DNA from: CAVXNB01 sp963763085
GTDB taxonomy: Bacteria; Actinomycetota; Acidimicrobiia; Acidimicrobiales; Bog-793
Length of the DNA: 58,640 bases
Assembly (NCBI GenBank): GCA_963763085.1
Contig: CAVXNB010000005.1
Coordinates: 1-58,640 of the forward strand
Reading direction: 5' to 3'
Within the stretch, counting starts at the first letter, position 1; each line of letters starts with the position of its first letter. Positions 45,631 through 54,988 of the stretch are shown in pieces. The notes below the pieces were generated by a model. The model was not told the origin of the DNA and ran no database searches. It was given only the letters and a program-made list of their open reading frames with translations. The translations under genes and the position numbers were made by a program.

Positions 45631-47727
45631 ATGGCGCGGAACCCAAGGCACGACGTCCTCTTCGAGCCGATCGCAATCGGCCCGCTCGTCCTTCGCAACC
45701 GGTTCTTCCAGGTCCCGCACTGCACCGGCTTCGGGACCGACATGCCGAGGTCCCAGGCGCGCTTTCGCGCCGTGAAGGCCGAGGGAGGCTGGGCGGCGGT
45801 CTGTACCGAGATCTGTTCGGTGCACCCCGAAGCCGATCGTGCGCCTCAGGCACTCGCCCGGCTCTGGGACGACGAGGACCTCGACAACCTCTCGCTCCTG
45901 TGCGAGGAGGCGCACGCGCAGGGATCGCTCGCAGGCGTCGAGCTCTTCCATCCTGGGCCACACGTCGACGGCTCCTTGAGCCGTGAAGTCCCGGGCGCTC
46001 CGACCCAGCTGCCCTCGGACGCATACCCACTCACCTACCCCAGAGAGATGAGTCTTGGCGACATCGAGCAGGTGCAGGGCTTCTACGCCGCGGCCGCAGG
46101 CCGCGCACAGGCGGCGGGCTTCGACATCGTCTACGTGTACGGCGCGCACGGCTACCTGCCGATGCAGTTCCTCTCGCCCTTCTACAACAGGCGCTCCGAC
46201 GACTACGGGGGCTGTCTCGAGAACCGCGCCCGTTTCTGGGTCGAGACCTTGGAGCTCGTTCGGGCCGAGGTCGTTGGACGCTGCGCCGTCGCGGCGAGGA
46301 TCTCGGTCGACTCGGGCGAGCGGGGCGGCGTTCCGGCCGACGAGGCGCTTTCCTTCATCGCCTTGGCGGACCCGCTCGTCGACCTCTGGGACGTGAACGT
46401 CAGCGCCATTGCGGAGCCGTGGCGGGACATGGCACCGTCGCGGATCTCGCCCGCCGGCTGGCAGCTCGAGTGGACTTCACGAGTCCGCGAAGTGACCAAG
46501 AAACCGATCGTTGGCGTCGGCAGGCTCACCAACCCGGACCAGATGGCCGACATCCTCCGCAGCGGAGCGCTCGACATCATCGGCGCGGCGCGCCCTTCGA
46601 TCGCCGATCCCTTCCTGCCGCGGAAGATCGAGTTGGGGCACTACGACGAGGTCCGCGAGTGCATCGGCTGCAACATCTGTGTCACCCGCGCCGTCGGGAC
46701 CGGCCGGATCGCCTGCACGCAGAACGCGACGGCCGGGGAGGAGTACCGCCGGGGCTGGCATCCCGAGCACTTCGAGCGAGCCCGCAATGCCGACCGGACG
46801 GTGCTCGTCGTCGGCGGCGGGGTGGCCGGGATGGAGTGCGCCATCGTGCTCGGGAAGCGTGGCTACGAGCGGGTGCATCTGGTGGAGCGGGGCGAGCTGC
46901 TCGGAGGGTATGCGGCCCTTGCAGCTTCGCTCCCGCATCTGGGCGAGTGGCGCCGGCTAATCGACTGGCGGGTCGTGCAGCTGAACAAGCTCCGCAACGT
47001 CGAGGTGCTCACCGAGGTGAACCTCAACGCCGAGGCGGCACGCAGCTACGGCGCCGACATCATCATCGTGGCGGCCGGCGCAGAGTGGGTGAGTGACGGC
47101 ACGAACCACGCCACCCACGAGCCGATCCCGGGTGCCGGCCTGCCCCATGTGCGCCGACCAGAAGAGGTGGTCCGCGCCCCGGGGAGCGGTCCACGCGAGG
47201 TGGTGGTCTACGACTGCGAGGGCTACTTCATGGGCGTGGGCCTGGCGGAGCTGCTCGCCTCCGGCGGGGGAAAGGTGACCGTGGTCACGCCCCTGCCGAT
47301 CGTCGCGCCCTTCCTGGACCGGACCTTCGAAGGCACCCCGGTACGCCAGCAGCTCGCCCGACTCGGCGTGCGCTGGTTCGTCGACACCGAGCTCGCCGAG
47401 ATCACGTCGGCTCACTGCCGTCTTCGCCAGTGGGGCCGCGACTTCGAAATTGAAGCGGACGAGGTCGTCCTCGTAACCGCACGGCGCTCCAGGGATCGCC
47501 TGTACCGCGAGCTGAGCTCGGATCCCGCCGCACTCGGAGTCGAAGGTGTCGAGGCCGTGTACCGGGCAGGAGACTGCGTCGCGCCCCGGCTCCTGGCGGA
47601 CGCCATCTTCGACGGCCACCGGCTCGGCCGCGAGCTCGACTCGCCCGATCCGGCACGAGCGCTTCCTTATCTCCGTGAGCGCGACGTGTGGCGGCACGCA
47701 GCCCCCGCGCCGGCGAGACGTTCGTGA
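45631..47727 (+). CDS. Trimethylamine-dehydrogenase-like FMN/FAD [4Fe-4S] oxidoreductase, paralogue of 25209
   Basis: A 698-residue protein from ATG 45631, of the same plan as the one at 25209-27308: FMN TIM barrel (FEPIAIGPLVLRNRFFQVPH, YGAHGYLPMQFLSPFYNRRS, GAARPSIADPFLP), cluster region C344-IG-C347-NI-C350...C362 with all four Cys, and the FAD/NAD half (VLVVGGGVAGMECAIVLGKRG; VVYDCEGYFMGVGLAELL). It is therefore the intact version of the pair. Family members demethylate or dehydrogenate amines (trimethylamine, dimethylamine, N-methylproline, dimethylglycine) or reduce dienoyl-CoA. It stands alone among secreted proteins, 11-18 kb from the catabolic island. A role in N-methyl amine oxidation is inferred. 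Confidence 0.87.
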   Translation: MARNPRHDVLFEPIAIGPLVLRNRFFQVPHCTGFGTDMPRSQARFRAVKAEGGWAAVCTEICSVHPEADRAPQALARLWDDEDLDNLSLLCEEAHAQGSLAGVELFHPGPHVDGSLSREVPGAPTQLPSDAYPLTYPREMSLGDIEQVQGFYAAAAGRAQAAGFDIVYVYGAHGYLPMQFLSPFYNRRSDDYGGCLENRARFWVETLELVRAEVVGRCAVAARISVDSGERGGVPADEALSFIALADPLVDLWDVNVSAIAEPWRDMAPSRISPAGWQLEWTSRVREVTKKPIVGVGRLTNPDQMADILRSGALDIIGAARPSIADPFLPRKIELGHYDEVRECIGCNICVTRAVGTGRIACTQNATAGEEYRRGWHPEHFERARNADRTVLVVGGGVAGMECAIVLGKRGYERVHLVERGELLGGYAALAASLPHLGEWRRLIDWRVVQLNKLRNVEVLTEVNLNAEAARSYGADIIIVAAGAEWVSDGTNHATHEPIPGAGLPHVRRPEEVVRAPGSGPREVVVYDCEGYFMGVGLAELLASGGGKVTVVTPLPIVAPFLDRTFEGTPVRQQLARLGVRWFVDTELAEITSAHCRLRQWGRDFEIEADEVVLVTARRSRDRLYRELSSDPAALGVEGVEAVYRAGDCVAPRLLADAIFDGHRLGRELDSPDPARALPYLRERDVWRHAAPAPARRS

Positions 47728-47771
47728 CAGAATCAGACCGGGTGGCGGGGCTTGCTGGGGAGGGGGAGTCC

Positions 47772-49080
47772 ATGACCGCGAGGGGCGTCGACGTGAAGCC
47801 TGTTGGGTACCACCACGTCCTGAGGCGATTCCGGCGACGGCGTCCGAGTCTCCTCCACGGGCTTGCAGCTGTCGCAGTCGTACCGATGATCCTCCTGTCG
47901 GGCCTCGTCGCTGACGCCGCCACCGCTGCGAGTGGGACCCCGCAGTGGGTGCTCGTGCGCGTCCAGAATCCGTCAGGAGGGTTCTCCTCCTACTCGTTCG
48001 GGTCGACCGACTGCATCACGCCTTCGAGCTGCTTCTCTGCAAACACCGGTATCACCTCGACTCATGCGGAGCACGTATTCGTCGAGCACTGGAACGGCAA
48101 GGCGTGGTCGACGATGAAGCTTCCGTCGTTCGGCCAGGCGGCCGCGGAAGGCACGACGTGCTTGTCGGCAGAGGATTGTTGGTTCGTGGGGGCGCGTTTC
48201 GCGGGCGGTTATCCGACCCACGCCATCATCCTGCACTGGAACGGGAAGGTATGGAAGCTCTCCCCCAGTCCGCCCGTGAAGACAGCCAGCGCCCTGAACG
48301 GAATCGCCTGCTACGCGTCGGGCTGTGTGAGCGTGGGCGTCGAGTGCGTGAAGGGCACGAGCTGCTTCTCCGTCGGCGGCGCGACCGAGACGTCCGATGT
48401 GCGTCCGCTCGTCGAGACATGGGACGGACGTTCATGGTCTATCTCGACATCGGTCCAGCCCAAAGGCAGCGCCAGTGCCAACCTCGACGAGGTGCGATGC
48501 ACGAGTGCCACCCATTGCGTCACGATCGGGACCGAGGAGAGCGGTTCCCGACAAGCCTTCGATCGCCTACGGCGAGGTGTGGAACGGAAAAGCGTGGAAG
48601 GTCCAGCCCGTGCCCGTCCCGCCCGAGACGGACCATTATCCGAACTCCACGGTCTTGAACGATCTCGCCTGCACTTCCGCATCGGATTGCGTCGCCGTCG
48701 GCGGGGCGACTCCCCAGTCCAGCGGTCTCTCGCTTCCCTCGCCGCTCATCGAGACGTGGAACGGCTCGGCGTGGAAGATCGCCAAGCTGAAGCTCGTCCT
48801 TTCCGGGCCACTCACGCTCCAGGACGTGGCGTGCCTCTCGCCGACCCGGTGTGCGGTCGTGGGCTTCCGCAACGGCTATATAGTGCCGTCGCTGACAGCG
48901 GCTGGGATCTGGAACGGGAAAGCACTCGTCCTGGTGAAGAGCGCAAATGAGCCGAAGTACACCGATAGCCAGCTCTTCACTCTCGGCTGCGCCGGCGTCA
49001 GCAGGTGCGTGGCGCTCGGTCAGGCGCAAAAAGGCACGACGTACAAGGTGATCGCCGAGAAGTCGTCGTTGCCGAAGTAG
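47772..49080 (+). CDS. Secreted repeat protein with WNGK motifs and Cys pairs (propeller-like); one frameshift
   Basis: ATG 47772 follows a GGGAGGGGGAG site. After an N-terminal Arg-rich segment and a signal-like hydrophobic stretch (LLHGLAAVAVVPMILLSGLV, ending near DAATAASG), it has about seven repeats with a Cys pair (such as IACYASGCVSVG, VRCTSATHCVTIG, LACTSASDCVAVG, VACLSPTRCAVVG) and a W-N/D-G-K/S motif (HWNGKAWS, HWNGKVWK, ETWDGRSW, VWNGKAWK, ETWNGSAW). The layout suggests a beta-propeller. A frameshift near 48540 separates the last five repeats, which continue in phase. The function is unknown; extracellular binding is likely. Confidence 0.75.
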
Positions 49081-49132
49081 TCGGCGGTGCGATCGGCATT
49101 CCCTCGTCCTTCACCTGCGTCGGCCGGCAGGT

Positions 49133-50638
49133 TCAGCTCGTGACGTCGACCTTTCCGCTCGCGGGGAAGTAGTTCGCCTTCCGCGCCGAGACGCCGTAGG
49201 TACCGGGGTTGGTGCCCTTGGCGAAGGTGACGGTGACGGTTCCCGCCGCGTTCGTGTGCAGCTTCTTACCATCGACGATGACGGTGGCACCGGCCACAGG
49301 GTCGCCGGCGTCGGTGACCGAGAAGCTGATCTTGTGCGAGCCCTTGTTGTTGATCGTCGCTCCCGAGGCCGAGAGAGCCAGGGCCGTCAGCGACTGGGTC
49401 GTCAGCACGAGCGGCGCGAGGTGGGCGTTGTTCGGACCACCGAGCACGACGTCGAGGCGCCCGAGGGTGCCACCGCCGATGGCGAGTGTCTGGATCTCGA
49501 AATAGGGAGAGGGGTAGCACTCCACAGGGCCGAACCGCGTGTCGGCCTTGTTCGTCCGGACCGTGCAGAGGGTGTTCGTGCTGGTCCGGTACCAGGCGAT
49601 CCAGAGACGGCCGTCGGGGCCGGGGGTGATGGCCACGAAGCGCGTCGCGCCGCTGCCGGGAACGGCGACGGCCTTCGCAGTTCCGTAGCGCCACAGGAAG
49701 ACATGACCGCAGGCCTCGTTCACGCAATAGGCGGTGAAGACGCCGCCGCCTTTCCTCGACGAGTTGGCGAAGGCGACCGGCCCGAGAAGGTTGGTGGACG
49801 CCGTCGCCGTGCCGGGAGCCCTCACCGGGGCCGTGTTGGCTGTGAGGTCCTTCACCCAGAGGCCGTCGGCGCTCCCCGGCTTGGAGAAGAAACGGTCGAA
49901 GGCGAGGTAGAAATGTCCGTTGCCGGCGCTGTTGTCAACCTCGTTGTAGAAGCCCTCGGCACCATCATCCAGCAGGAAGGAGTTGTCGGCCGGAGTAGCT
50001 GGAATCGAGGGGGAGATGCCGATGCGGTAGTGGACGCCACCTCCGATGGCGCTGTAGGCAGCCGAGATGACGCCCTTGGCGTTGACCGCGGCGGCCCCGT
50101 AGCCGGTGTTCGAGGCGTCGCAGTACGAGGAGAGCGACCACGACTGTGGCGTGAACGAGGAGGCGCCTGCCACGGCGCCGACGATGCAGCCCTTGTTGTA
50201 CTTGGCCGGGCTGGCGGCCTGGCCGGAGAAGACGAGCAGGGGCGTCTTCCCGTTCGAGAGGAGCGTCGGGACATTGGCCGCCGACCAGCCAGGCAGGATC
50301 GACTTCGGCGCCTGGGCGATACCGCCGTCCGGCGCTAACAGGGCGAAGCGATACCCATGGTTGTTGGCATCCCATACGACCCAGTCGCGGCCGTCGGGTG
50401 CTCGCCAGAGCGCCGCCGCACCTCCGGCGTTCGTCGTCCCGAGCTTGACCCATTGGCCGGGAGCGGGCGCCTTCACCATCTTGGCGGCGCTGGCCGCAGA
50501 GGTTCCGATGACGGCGGTCGGAACTACGAAGAGGGCCACCATGAACGCCTTCCACGCAGGCGCGATCCTCGACCGCATCCGTGATTGCGATCGGCCGGCG
50601 GGGCGGTCGACGGGCGGGCCACTCAGGACGTGGTTCAT
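49133..50638 (-). CDS. Secreted protein, beta-propeller-like with C-terminal Ig-like domain
   Basis: The start is ATG 50638 because GGAGGT lies five bases upstream; the earlier ATG at 50680 has no such site. Residues about 20-50 form a signal peptide (WKAFMVALFVVPTAVIGTSAASA). The bulk (about 55-400) has sialidase- or propeller-like strands (ALWRAPDGRDWVVWDANN, GGVHYRIGISPS, GPDGRLWIAWYR). The last 90 residues are a bacterial Ig-like domain (HKISFSVTDAGDPVAGATVI, TNAAGTVTVTFAKG). No active site is evident. It is convergent with the WNGK protein, 52 bases away. Confidence 0.75.
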   Translation of the reverse strand: MNHVLSGPPVDRPAGRSQSRMRSRIAPAWKAFMVALFVVPTAVIGTSAASAAKMVKAPAPGQWVKLGTTNAGGAAALWRAPDGRDWVVWDANNHGYRFALLAPDGGIAQAPKSILPGWSAANVPTLLSNGKTPLLVFSGQAASPAKYNKGCIVGAVAGASSFTPQSWSLSSYCDASNTGYGAAAVNAKGVISAAYSAIGGGVHYRIGISPSIPATPADNSFLLDDGAEGFYNEVDNSAGNGHFYLAFDRFFSKPGSADGLWVKDLTANTAPVRAPGTATASTNLLGPVAFANSSRKGGGVFTAYCVNEACGHVFLWRYGTAKAVAVPGSGATRFVAITPGPDGRLWIAWYRTSTNTLCTVRTNKADTRFGPVECYPSPYFEIQTLAIGGGTLGRLDVVLGGPNNAHLAPLVLTTQSLTALALSASGATINNKGSHKISFSVTDAGDPVAGATVIVDGKKLHTNAAGTVTVTFAKGTNPGTYGVSARKANYFPASGKVDVTS

Positions 50639-50758
50639 GTCGTACCTCCGTGCGACGGTGGACTCGGAGAACTCGGCCATCTAGGACGATACGCCTCGAG
50701 TGGGCAGGCGCCTAGGAGGAATCTCGCTCGGCTGTCCTGGCTCTATCGTTGGACAGGA

Positions 50759-52634
50759 GTGACCACCCGCTACGACACTTCTGCCGTTCCCCTTCAAGGC
50801 GCGTACGTCGCCAAGCGGTGTCCGGTACGCGCCCAGAACGACGCAATCCTCCCCGGCGTCCCGGTCCAGCCCGACGCCTTCGTGCAGCGGCGGTTCGACC
50901 GCGGCAATGCGTTCGAGGACGAGGTCCTGTCGGAGTTGGACGCCGACGGGGCGGCCGTTCTCATCGAGGGACGCGGGCTCGAGGCAGAGACGGCGACCCT
51001 CGAGGCGATGCGCCGTGCGGCGCGACTGATCCTCAACGGACGACTGGCTGATGAGGCCGGCCGACGGGTCGGCAAACCCGACCTTCTCGTCCACGCCCCC
51101 AGCGGTTATCGCGCCATCGACATCAAATTTCATCGGGCGCTGGACGTGGCCGACCCGTCCCGTGAGAGCGATCCCGCGCTCGTCTCGGATCTCTCATCGC
51201 CGAGCTTTGAGGCGGCACGTGAGGATCTCGACTTCAACGCCAGGAGGAACGAGGGAGACCTGCTACAACTCGCCCACTACCAGCGGATGCTGGAGTCGAT
51301 GGGCATGGCTGCCGAGGACGGCCGATTCGCAGGGATCATCGGCACCGACAGACTGGTGGTCTGGTACGACCTCGACGCGGCGGTCTGGAAGACACCGGCG
51401 TTGTCGGAGAAGTCCAAGTTGCGCAGCACCATGGAGCGCTATGACTTCGAGTTCGACTTTCGGCTCGACATCATCGCTGTGGCCCGACAGCATCAACTCG
51501 ACTCCGCTATCGATCTTCTCGTCGTCCCAGTTCGTTGCGCGGAGTGCCCGGACTGTCCGTGGTCCGAACACTGCGGCCCGATCCTCGAAGCTCCGCCGGG
51601 TGACGTGAGCCTCCTGCCCCGCATCGGGTGGACGCAATGGAAGGTGCACCGCGATCACGGAGTCAACAACCGGGCGCAACTCGCGGCGCTGGACGTGGGG
51701 ACAGCCGAACTTGTCGGCAAGGGTGTGGACGTCGCGCGACTGCTGGAAGCGACAAAAGACCTACCTCCCACGCTCGCGCTCGGCTCGCTCGACGAGGGCT
51801 TCGTTGGCGCCAGGGAGCTGCGCAGCGCTCGACGACGCCGGCTTCGTCACCGTCGGCGACCTGGCTCGCCTGTGCAGGCGAACGGCCAGCTACTCCGGCT
51901 CAGGGCTCAAGTCCTTGCCGGCACAGATCGACCTGTCCCGGGCCGCACTCGGACCCGAGGCGGTCTACTCGAGGCGCGGCATCGAGGAGGTGAGCGTCCC
52001 ACGCGCGGATGTCGAGGTCGACGTCGACATGGAGAACGTCGAGGACGGCTGCTACATGTGGGGGTGTCTGGTGACCGACCGGTCCGGAGCGGATCTGGCG
52101 CTCCCGGGATATCGGGCGTTCGTGACGTGGGAACCGATGACGCCAGACGTGGAGACCGCGAACTCACTGGCGTTCTGGCGATGGCTGATGGACCTGCGCA
52201 CCGTGACGCACGCCACCGGACGGACATTTCGCGCTTACTGCTACAGCGCCAGTGCCGAGAACACCTACCTACGCCGAGTCGGGCTCGCGGCCGGAATCGT
52301 GGAAGAGGTCGGGTCGTTCATCGCCTCCGACGAGTGGGTCGACATGCTGAACGTGTGGGACAGCCAGCTGATCACGGGCGGACCGAGCGGCCTGAAGGTA
52401 GTTGCGCCGTTGACGGGATTCCAGTGGGCGGTGGACGACCCCGGTGGAGGCGAGTCGATGATCAAGCACGACATCGCCGTTGGTGACGGCCCCGACGCAG
52501 CCTCTGCCCGGGACTGGTTGCTGCAGTACAACCTCGGCGACGTGGAGGCGACCTTGTCGATCCGGGAGTGGATGGATCGGGTCGAGGTTCCTCGTGTCGA
52601 GGAACTGGACGGGCAGAGGTGGGACGTCGGCTGA
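50759..52634 (+). CDS. TM0106-type RecB-like nuclease, PD-(D/E)XK; one frameshift
   Basis: GTG 50759 is the chosen start. The nuclease domain shows C21 (AKRCPVRAQND), a D108 in VGKPDLLVHAPSG and D121-x-K123 in YRAIDIKFH, the PD-(D/E)XK pattern. A cysteine group (CAECPDCPWSEHC) at about 258-271, together with C21, would bind an iron-sulphur cluster as in Cas4 and AddB-type nucleases. After a frameshift near 51824, the C-terminal part (DVDMENVEDGCYMWG, FWRWLMDLRT, LLQYNLGDVEATLSIREWMD) resembles an RNase-H-like domain that is normal in TM0106 proteins. The protein likely acts on DNA in repair; the exact role is unknown. The DUF2293 gene follows within 29 bases in the same direction. Confidence 0.8.
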
Positions 52635-52662
52635 GCACCGAGCTGGTGCAAACTTGGAGGCG

Positions 52663-53712
52663 ATGGGCTCGGAAACGATCGAAGTGAGGTTGGCTCGCGC
52701 CGCCGAAGCGGCGCTGGCCGAGAACGGCTATGTGTCGTTGATCGACGTGCTGGTGGGCATGGGCTGGCTGGCACCGGTCCGGGTCGGAGAGTGGCGACAG
52801 GGCCGGCTCCCGACGCTCGAGCAGGCGATCCAAGTCGATCCCGCGAAGCTTTCGGCGGCCGCGGGCCTGTTCGGCAAGTGGGCGTCGCAGCGCGGCCTGG
52901 AGCCGAGCGAGGTCGACTACGTGTCGCGGACGCGGGATCGCCGGCAGCTTCAGTTCTCGGCGGGCGGGGACCCCGGCATCGAACAGGCGTGGCGGACTCA
53001 CTGGATGTCCCCAGCCCTACCGGAACGCAAGCGCCGCAACCTCGCCGAGCGTCAATCTCGCCCACCGGATCTCGTCGTGATCAACGCCGTCCGCGAATGG
53101 TCCTGCAGCGAGTGCGGCGGCGGCGGGAACCTGCTGATCATGGAGGAGGCGGGTCCGCTGTGTATGAGTTGCGCGGACCTGGATCACCTCGTGTTTCTTT
53201 CCCGTGGTGATGCCGCGCTGACACGCAGAGCGAAGAAGGCCAGCTCGTTGTCCGCGGTGGTCGTGCGCTTCAGCCGTACGCGGGGCCGTTACGAGCGTCA
53301 GGGTCTGTTGGTCGAGGAGCCGGCTCTCGAACAGGCGGAGGCCGAATGCCTGGCCGACGAGGAGGCTCGTCTGCGTCGCCGAGGGCGGGAAGAGGAGCGT
53401 CGCGAGGCTCAGGACAGCGGGTTCCAGGCCTCCTTTGCAGCGGCCATTCTTGAGAGCTTCTCAGGATGCCCGCCCGAACGGGCCGAGGCGATCGCCGCCC
53501 ATGCCGCAGTCCGAGGTAGTGGTCGCGTCGGACGCAGCGCCGCCGGACGGGCCCTCGCCCCGGAAGCGGTGAGGCTGGCTGTGGTGGCATCGGTTCGTCA
53601 TGTCGACACCCGCTACGACGAGCTGTTGATGTCCGGGGTCGAGCGAGAGGAAGCTCGGGTCCTCGTCCAGTCAGACGTCGATCGGGTTCTCAGCGAGTGG
53701 TCGAGCCGATAA
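52663..53712 (+). CDS. DUF2293-domain protein with a zinc-ribbon-like motif
   Basis: ATG 52663 with GGAGG just upstream. A 349-residue protein. The N-terminal half has a CxxC pair followed by a second pair (WSCSECGGGG...PLCMSCADLD), suggesting a small zinc ribbon. The C-terminal 90 residues match the DUF2293 pattern: SGCPPERAEAIAAHAAVRGSGRVGRS, then RHVDTRYDELLMSGVEREEAR and VDRVLSEWSS. DUF2293 has no proven function. Its position directly behind the RecB-like nuclease suggests a nucleic-acid role (inference). A 13-base tandem repeat crosses its stop codon. Confidence 0.8.
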   Translation: MGSETIEVRLARAAEAALAENGYVSLIDVLVGMGWLAPVRVGEWRQGRLPTLEQAIQVDPAKLSAAAGLFGKWASQRGLEPSEVDYVSRTRDRRQLQFSAGGDPGIEQAWRTHWMSPALPERKRRNLAERQSRPPDLVVINAVREWSCSECGGGGNLLIMEEAGPLCMSCADLDHLVFLSRGDAALTRRAKKASSLSAVVVRFSRTRGRYERQGLLVEEPALEQAEAECLADEEARLRRRGREEERREAQDSGFQASFAAAILESFSGCPPERAEAIAAHAAVRGSGRVGRSAAGRALAPEAVRLAVVASVRHVDTRYDELLMSGVEREEARVLVQSDVDRVLSEWSSR

Positions 53713-53725
53713 GTCGAGCCGATAA
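53700..53725. repeat. 13-bp tandem duplication across the stop of the DUF2293 gene
   Basis: GTCGAGCCGATAA occurs twice in a row (53700-53712 and 53713-53725). The first copy contains the TAA stop, the second lies in the short gap before the next gene. Confidence 0.9.
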
Positions 53726-53779
53726 ATCGTCAAGTCGCGTTCGCGCGGCTTAACGTGCGGCGAGCCCTAAGGAGCGAAA

Positions 53780-54949
53780 GTGTCAGACCCGACCAGTACC
53801 ACCGTCGTCCACGCAGACCGGGAAGTGCATGAGACCAGTTCCGTGGCGACGCCTATCTTTCAGACCGCAACCTTCTGGTCCGAGGATGCGGAGAGCTTCG
53901 CACGCACGGCGGTCGAGCGGCGCGGGCAGTCCTTCTACACCCGGTACGGCAACCCGAACCACCTCCAGGTGGCGGCGATCGTCGCCGAGCTGGAGCACGC
54001 CGAGGCTGCTCTGGTGTCCGCATCCGGTATGGGCGTCATCACCACCGCCGTTCTGGCACTGGTCAGCGCCGGCGACCACGTGATCGGGCAGCGGTCCACC
54101 TACGGTGGCGTCTCCGCCCTCCTCCAGAATCTGTTGCCCCGCCTGGGGGTTGCCACGACCCAGGTGGACCAGACCGATCCCGACGCCTTCGCCGCCGCGA
54201 TGACTCCTTCAACGCGCCTCGTCCTCGTGGAGTCGCCCAGCAACCCGCTGTTGCAGGTCACCGATCTGCAGGCGGTTGCTGATCTTGCGCACGCGAACGG
54301 GGCACTGACGCTGGCCGACAACACCGTTGCCACCCCCGCGAATCAGCGGCCGCTCGAACTCGGTATCGATCTCGTGTGGCACAGCGCGACGAAGTACCTC
54401 AACGGCCACTCAGACGTCACCGCGGGCGTGCTCGCCGGGTCGGAAGAGCTCGTGGACCGGGTCTGGAAAATGGGTGTGCTCACGGGTGCAACGCTCGGCC
54501 CCTTCGATGCGTGGCTCCTGCTGCGAGGTCTGCGCACGTTCCCGTTGCGGATGGCGAGGCACAATGCCAACGGCCTGGCTCTGGCGGAGGCGTTGAGCGG
54601 GCACCCGGCCGTGGCACAGGTGTACTACCCGGGACTGACGACTGATCCGGGCTACGAGGTCGCGGCCCGACAGATGACCGGCTTCGGTGGAGTGGTCGGC
54701 GTGGAGCTGGCGGGCGGCTACCAGGCTGCGGACAAATTCCTCAGCAAGGTTCGCTACGCCCGACGAGCCGCCAGCCTGGGCAGTGTTTGGAGCCTGGCTG
54801 TCCATCCGGCGGCGATGTGGGCGGGGACGCTCACCGACGCCCAGATCGCCGATGCGGGTATTGCGCCAGGACTGGTCCGTTTCTCAGCAGGAATCGAGGA
54901 GACGGCGGATCTGGTTGAAGACGCCGTGCAGGCCCTCGACTCCCTCTAG
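53780..54949 (+). CDS. PLP-dependent trans-sulfuration enzyme (cystathionine synthase/lyase-like)
   Basis: GTG 53780 is preceded by AAGGAG. A 389-residue Cys/Met metabolism enzyme: SFYTRYGNPNHLQVA with the phosphate-binding Tyr/Arg, ALVSASGMGVITTAVL, STYGGVSALLQ, ADNTVATPANQRPLELG with the PLP-binding Asp, HSATKYLNGHSDVTAG with the PLP lysine K205, and LVRFSAGIEETADLVEDA at the end. Family members (cystathionine gamma-synthase, gamma-lyase, O-acylhomoserine sulfhydrylase, methionine gamma-lyase) cannot be told apart from sequence alone. No frameshift is present. It is convergent with the 2OG oxygenase gene. Confidence 0.92.
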   Translation: MSDPTSTTVVHADREVHETSSVATPIFQTATFWSEDAESFARTAVERRGQSFYTRYGNPNHLQVAAIVAELEHAEAALVSASGMGVITTAVLALVSAGDHVIGQRSTYGGVSALLQNLLPRLGVATTQVDQTDPDAFAAAMTPSTRLVLVESPSNPLLQVTDLQAVADLAHANGALTLADNTVATPANQRPLELGIDLVWHSATKYLNGHSDVTAGVLAGSEELVDRVWKMGVLTGATLGPFDAWLLLRGLRTFPLRMARHNANGLALAEALSGHPAVAQVYYPGLTTDPGYEVAARQMTGFGGVVGVELAGGYQAADKFLSKVRYARRAASLGSVWSLAVHPAAMWAGTLTDAQIADAGIAPGLVRFSAGIEETADLVEDAVQALDSL

Positions 54950-54988
54950 GCGCCGACCGTAGGACAAAGGCCCCGGTCGAGCGGTTAC

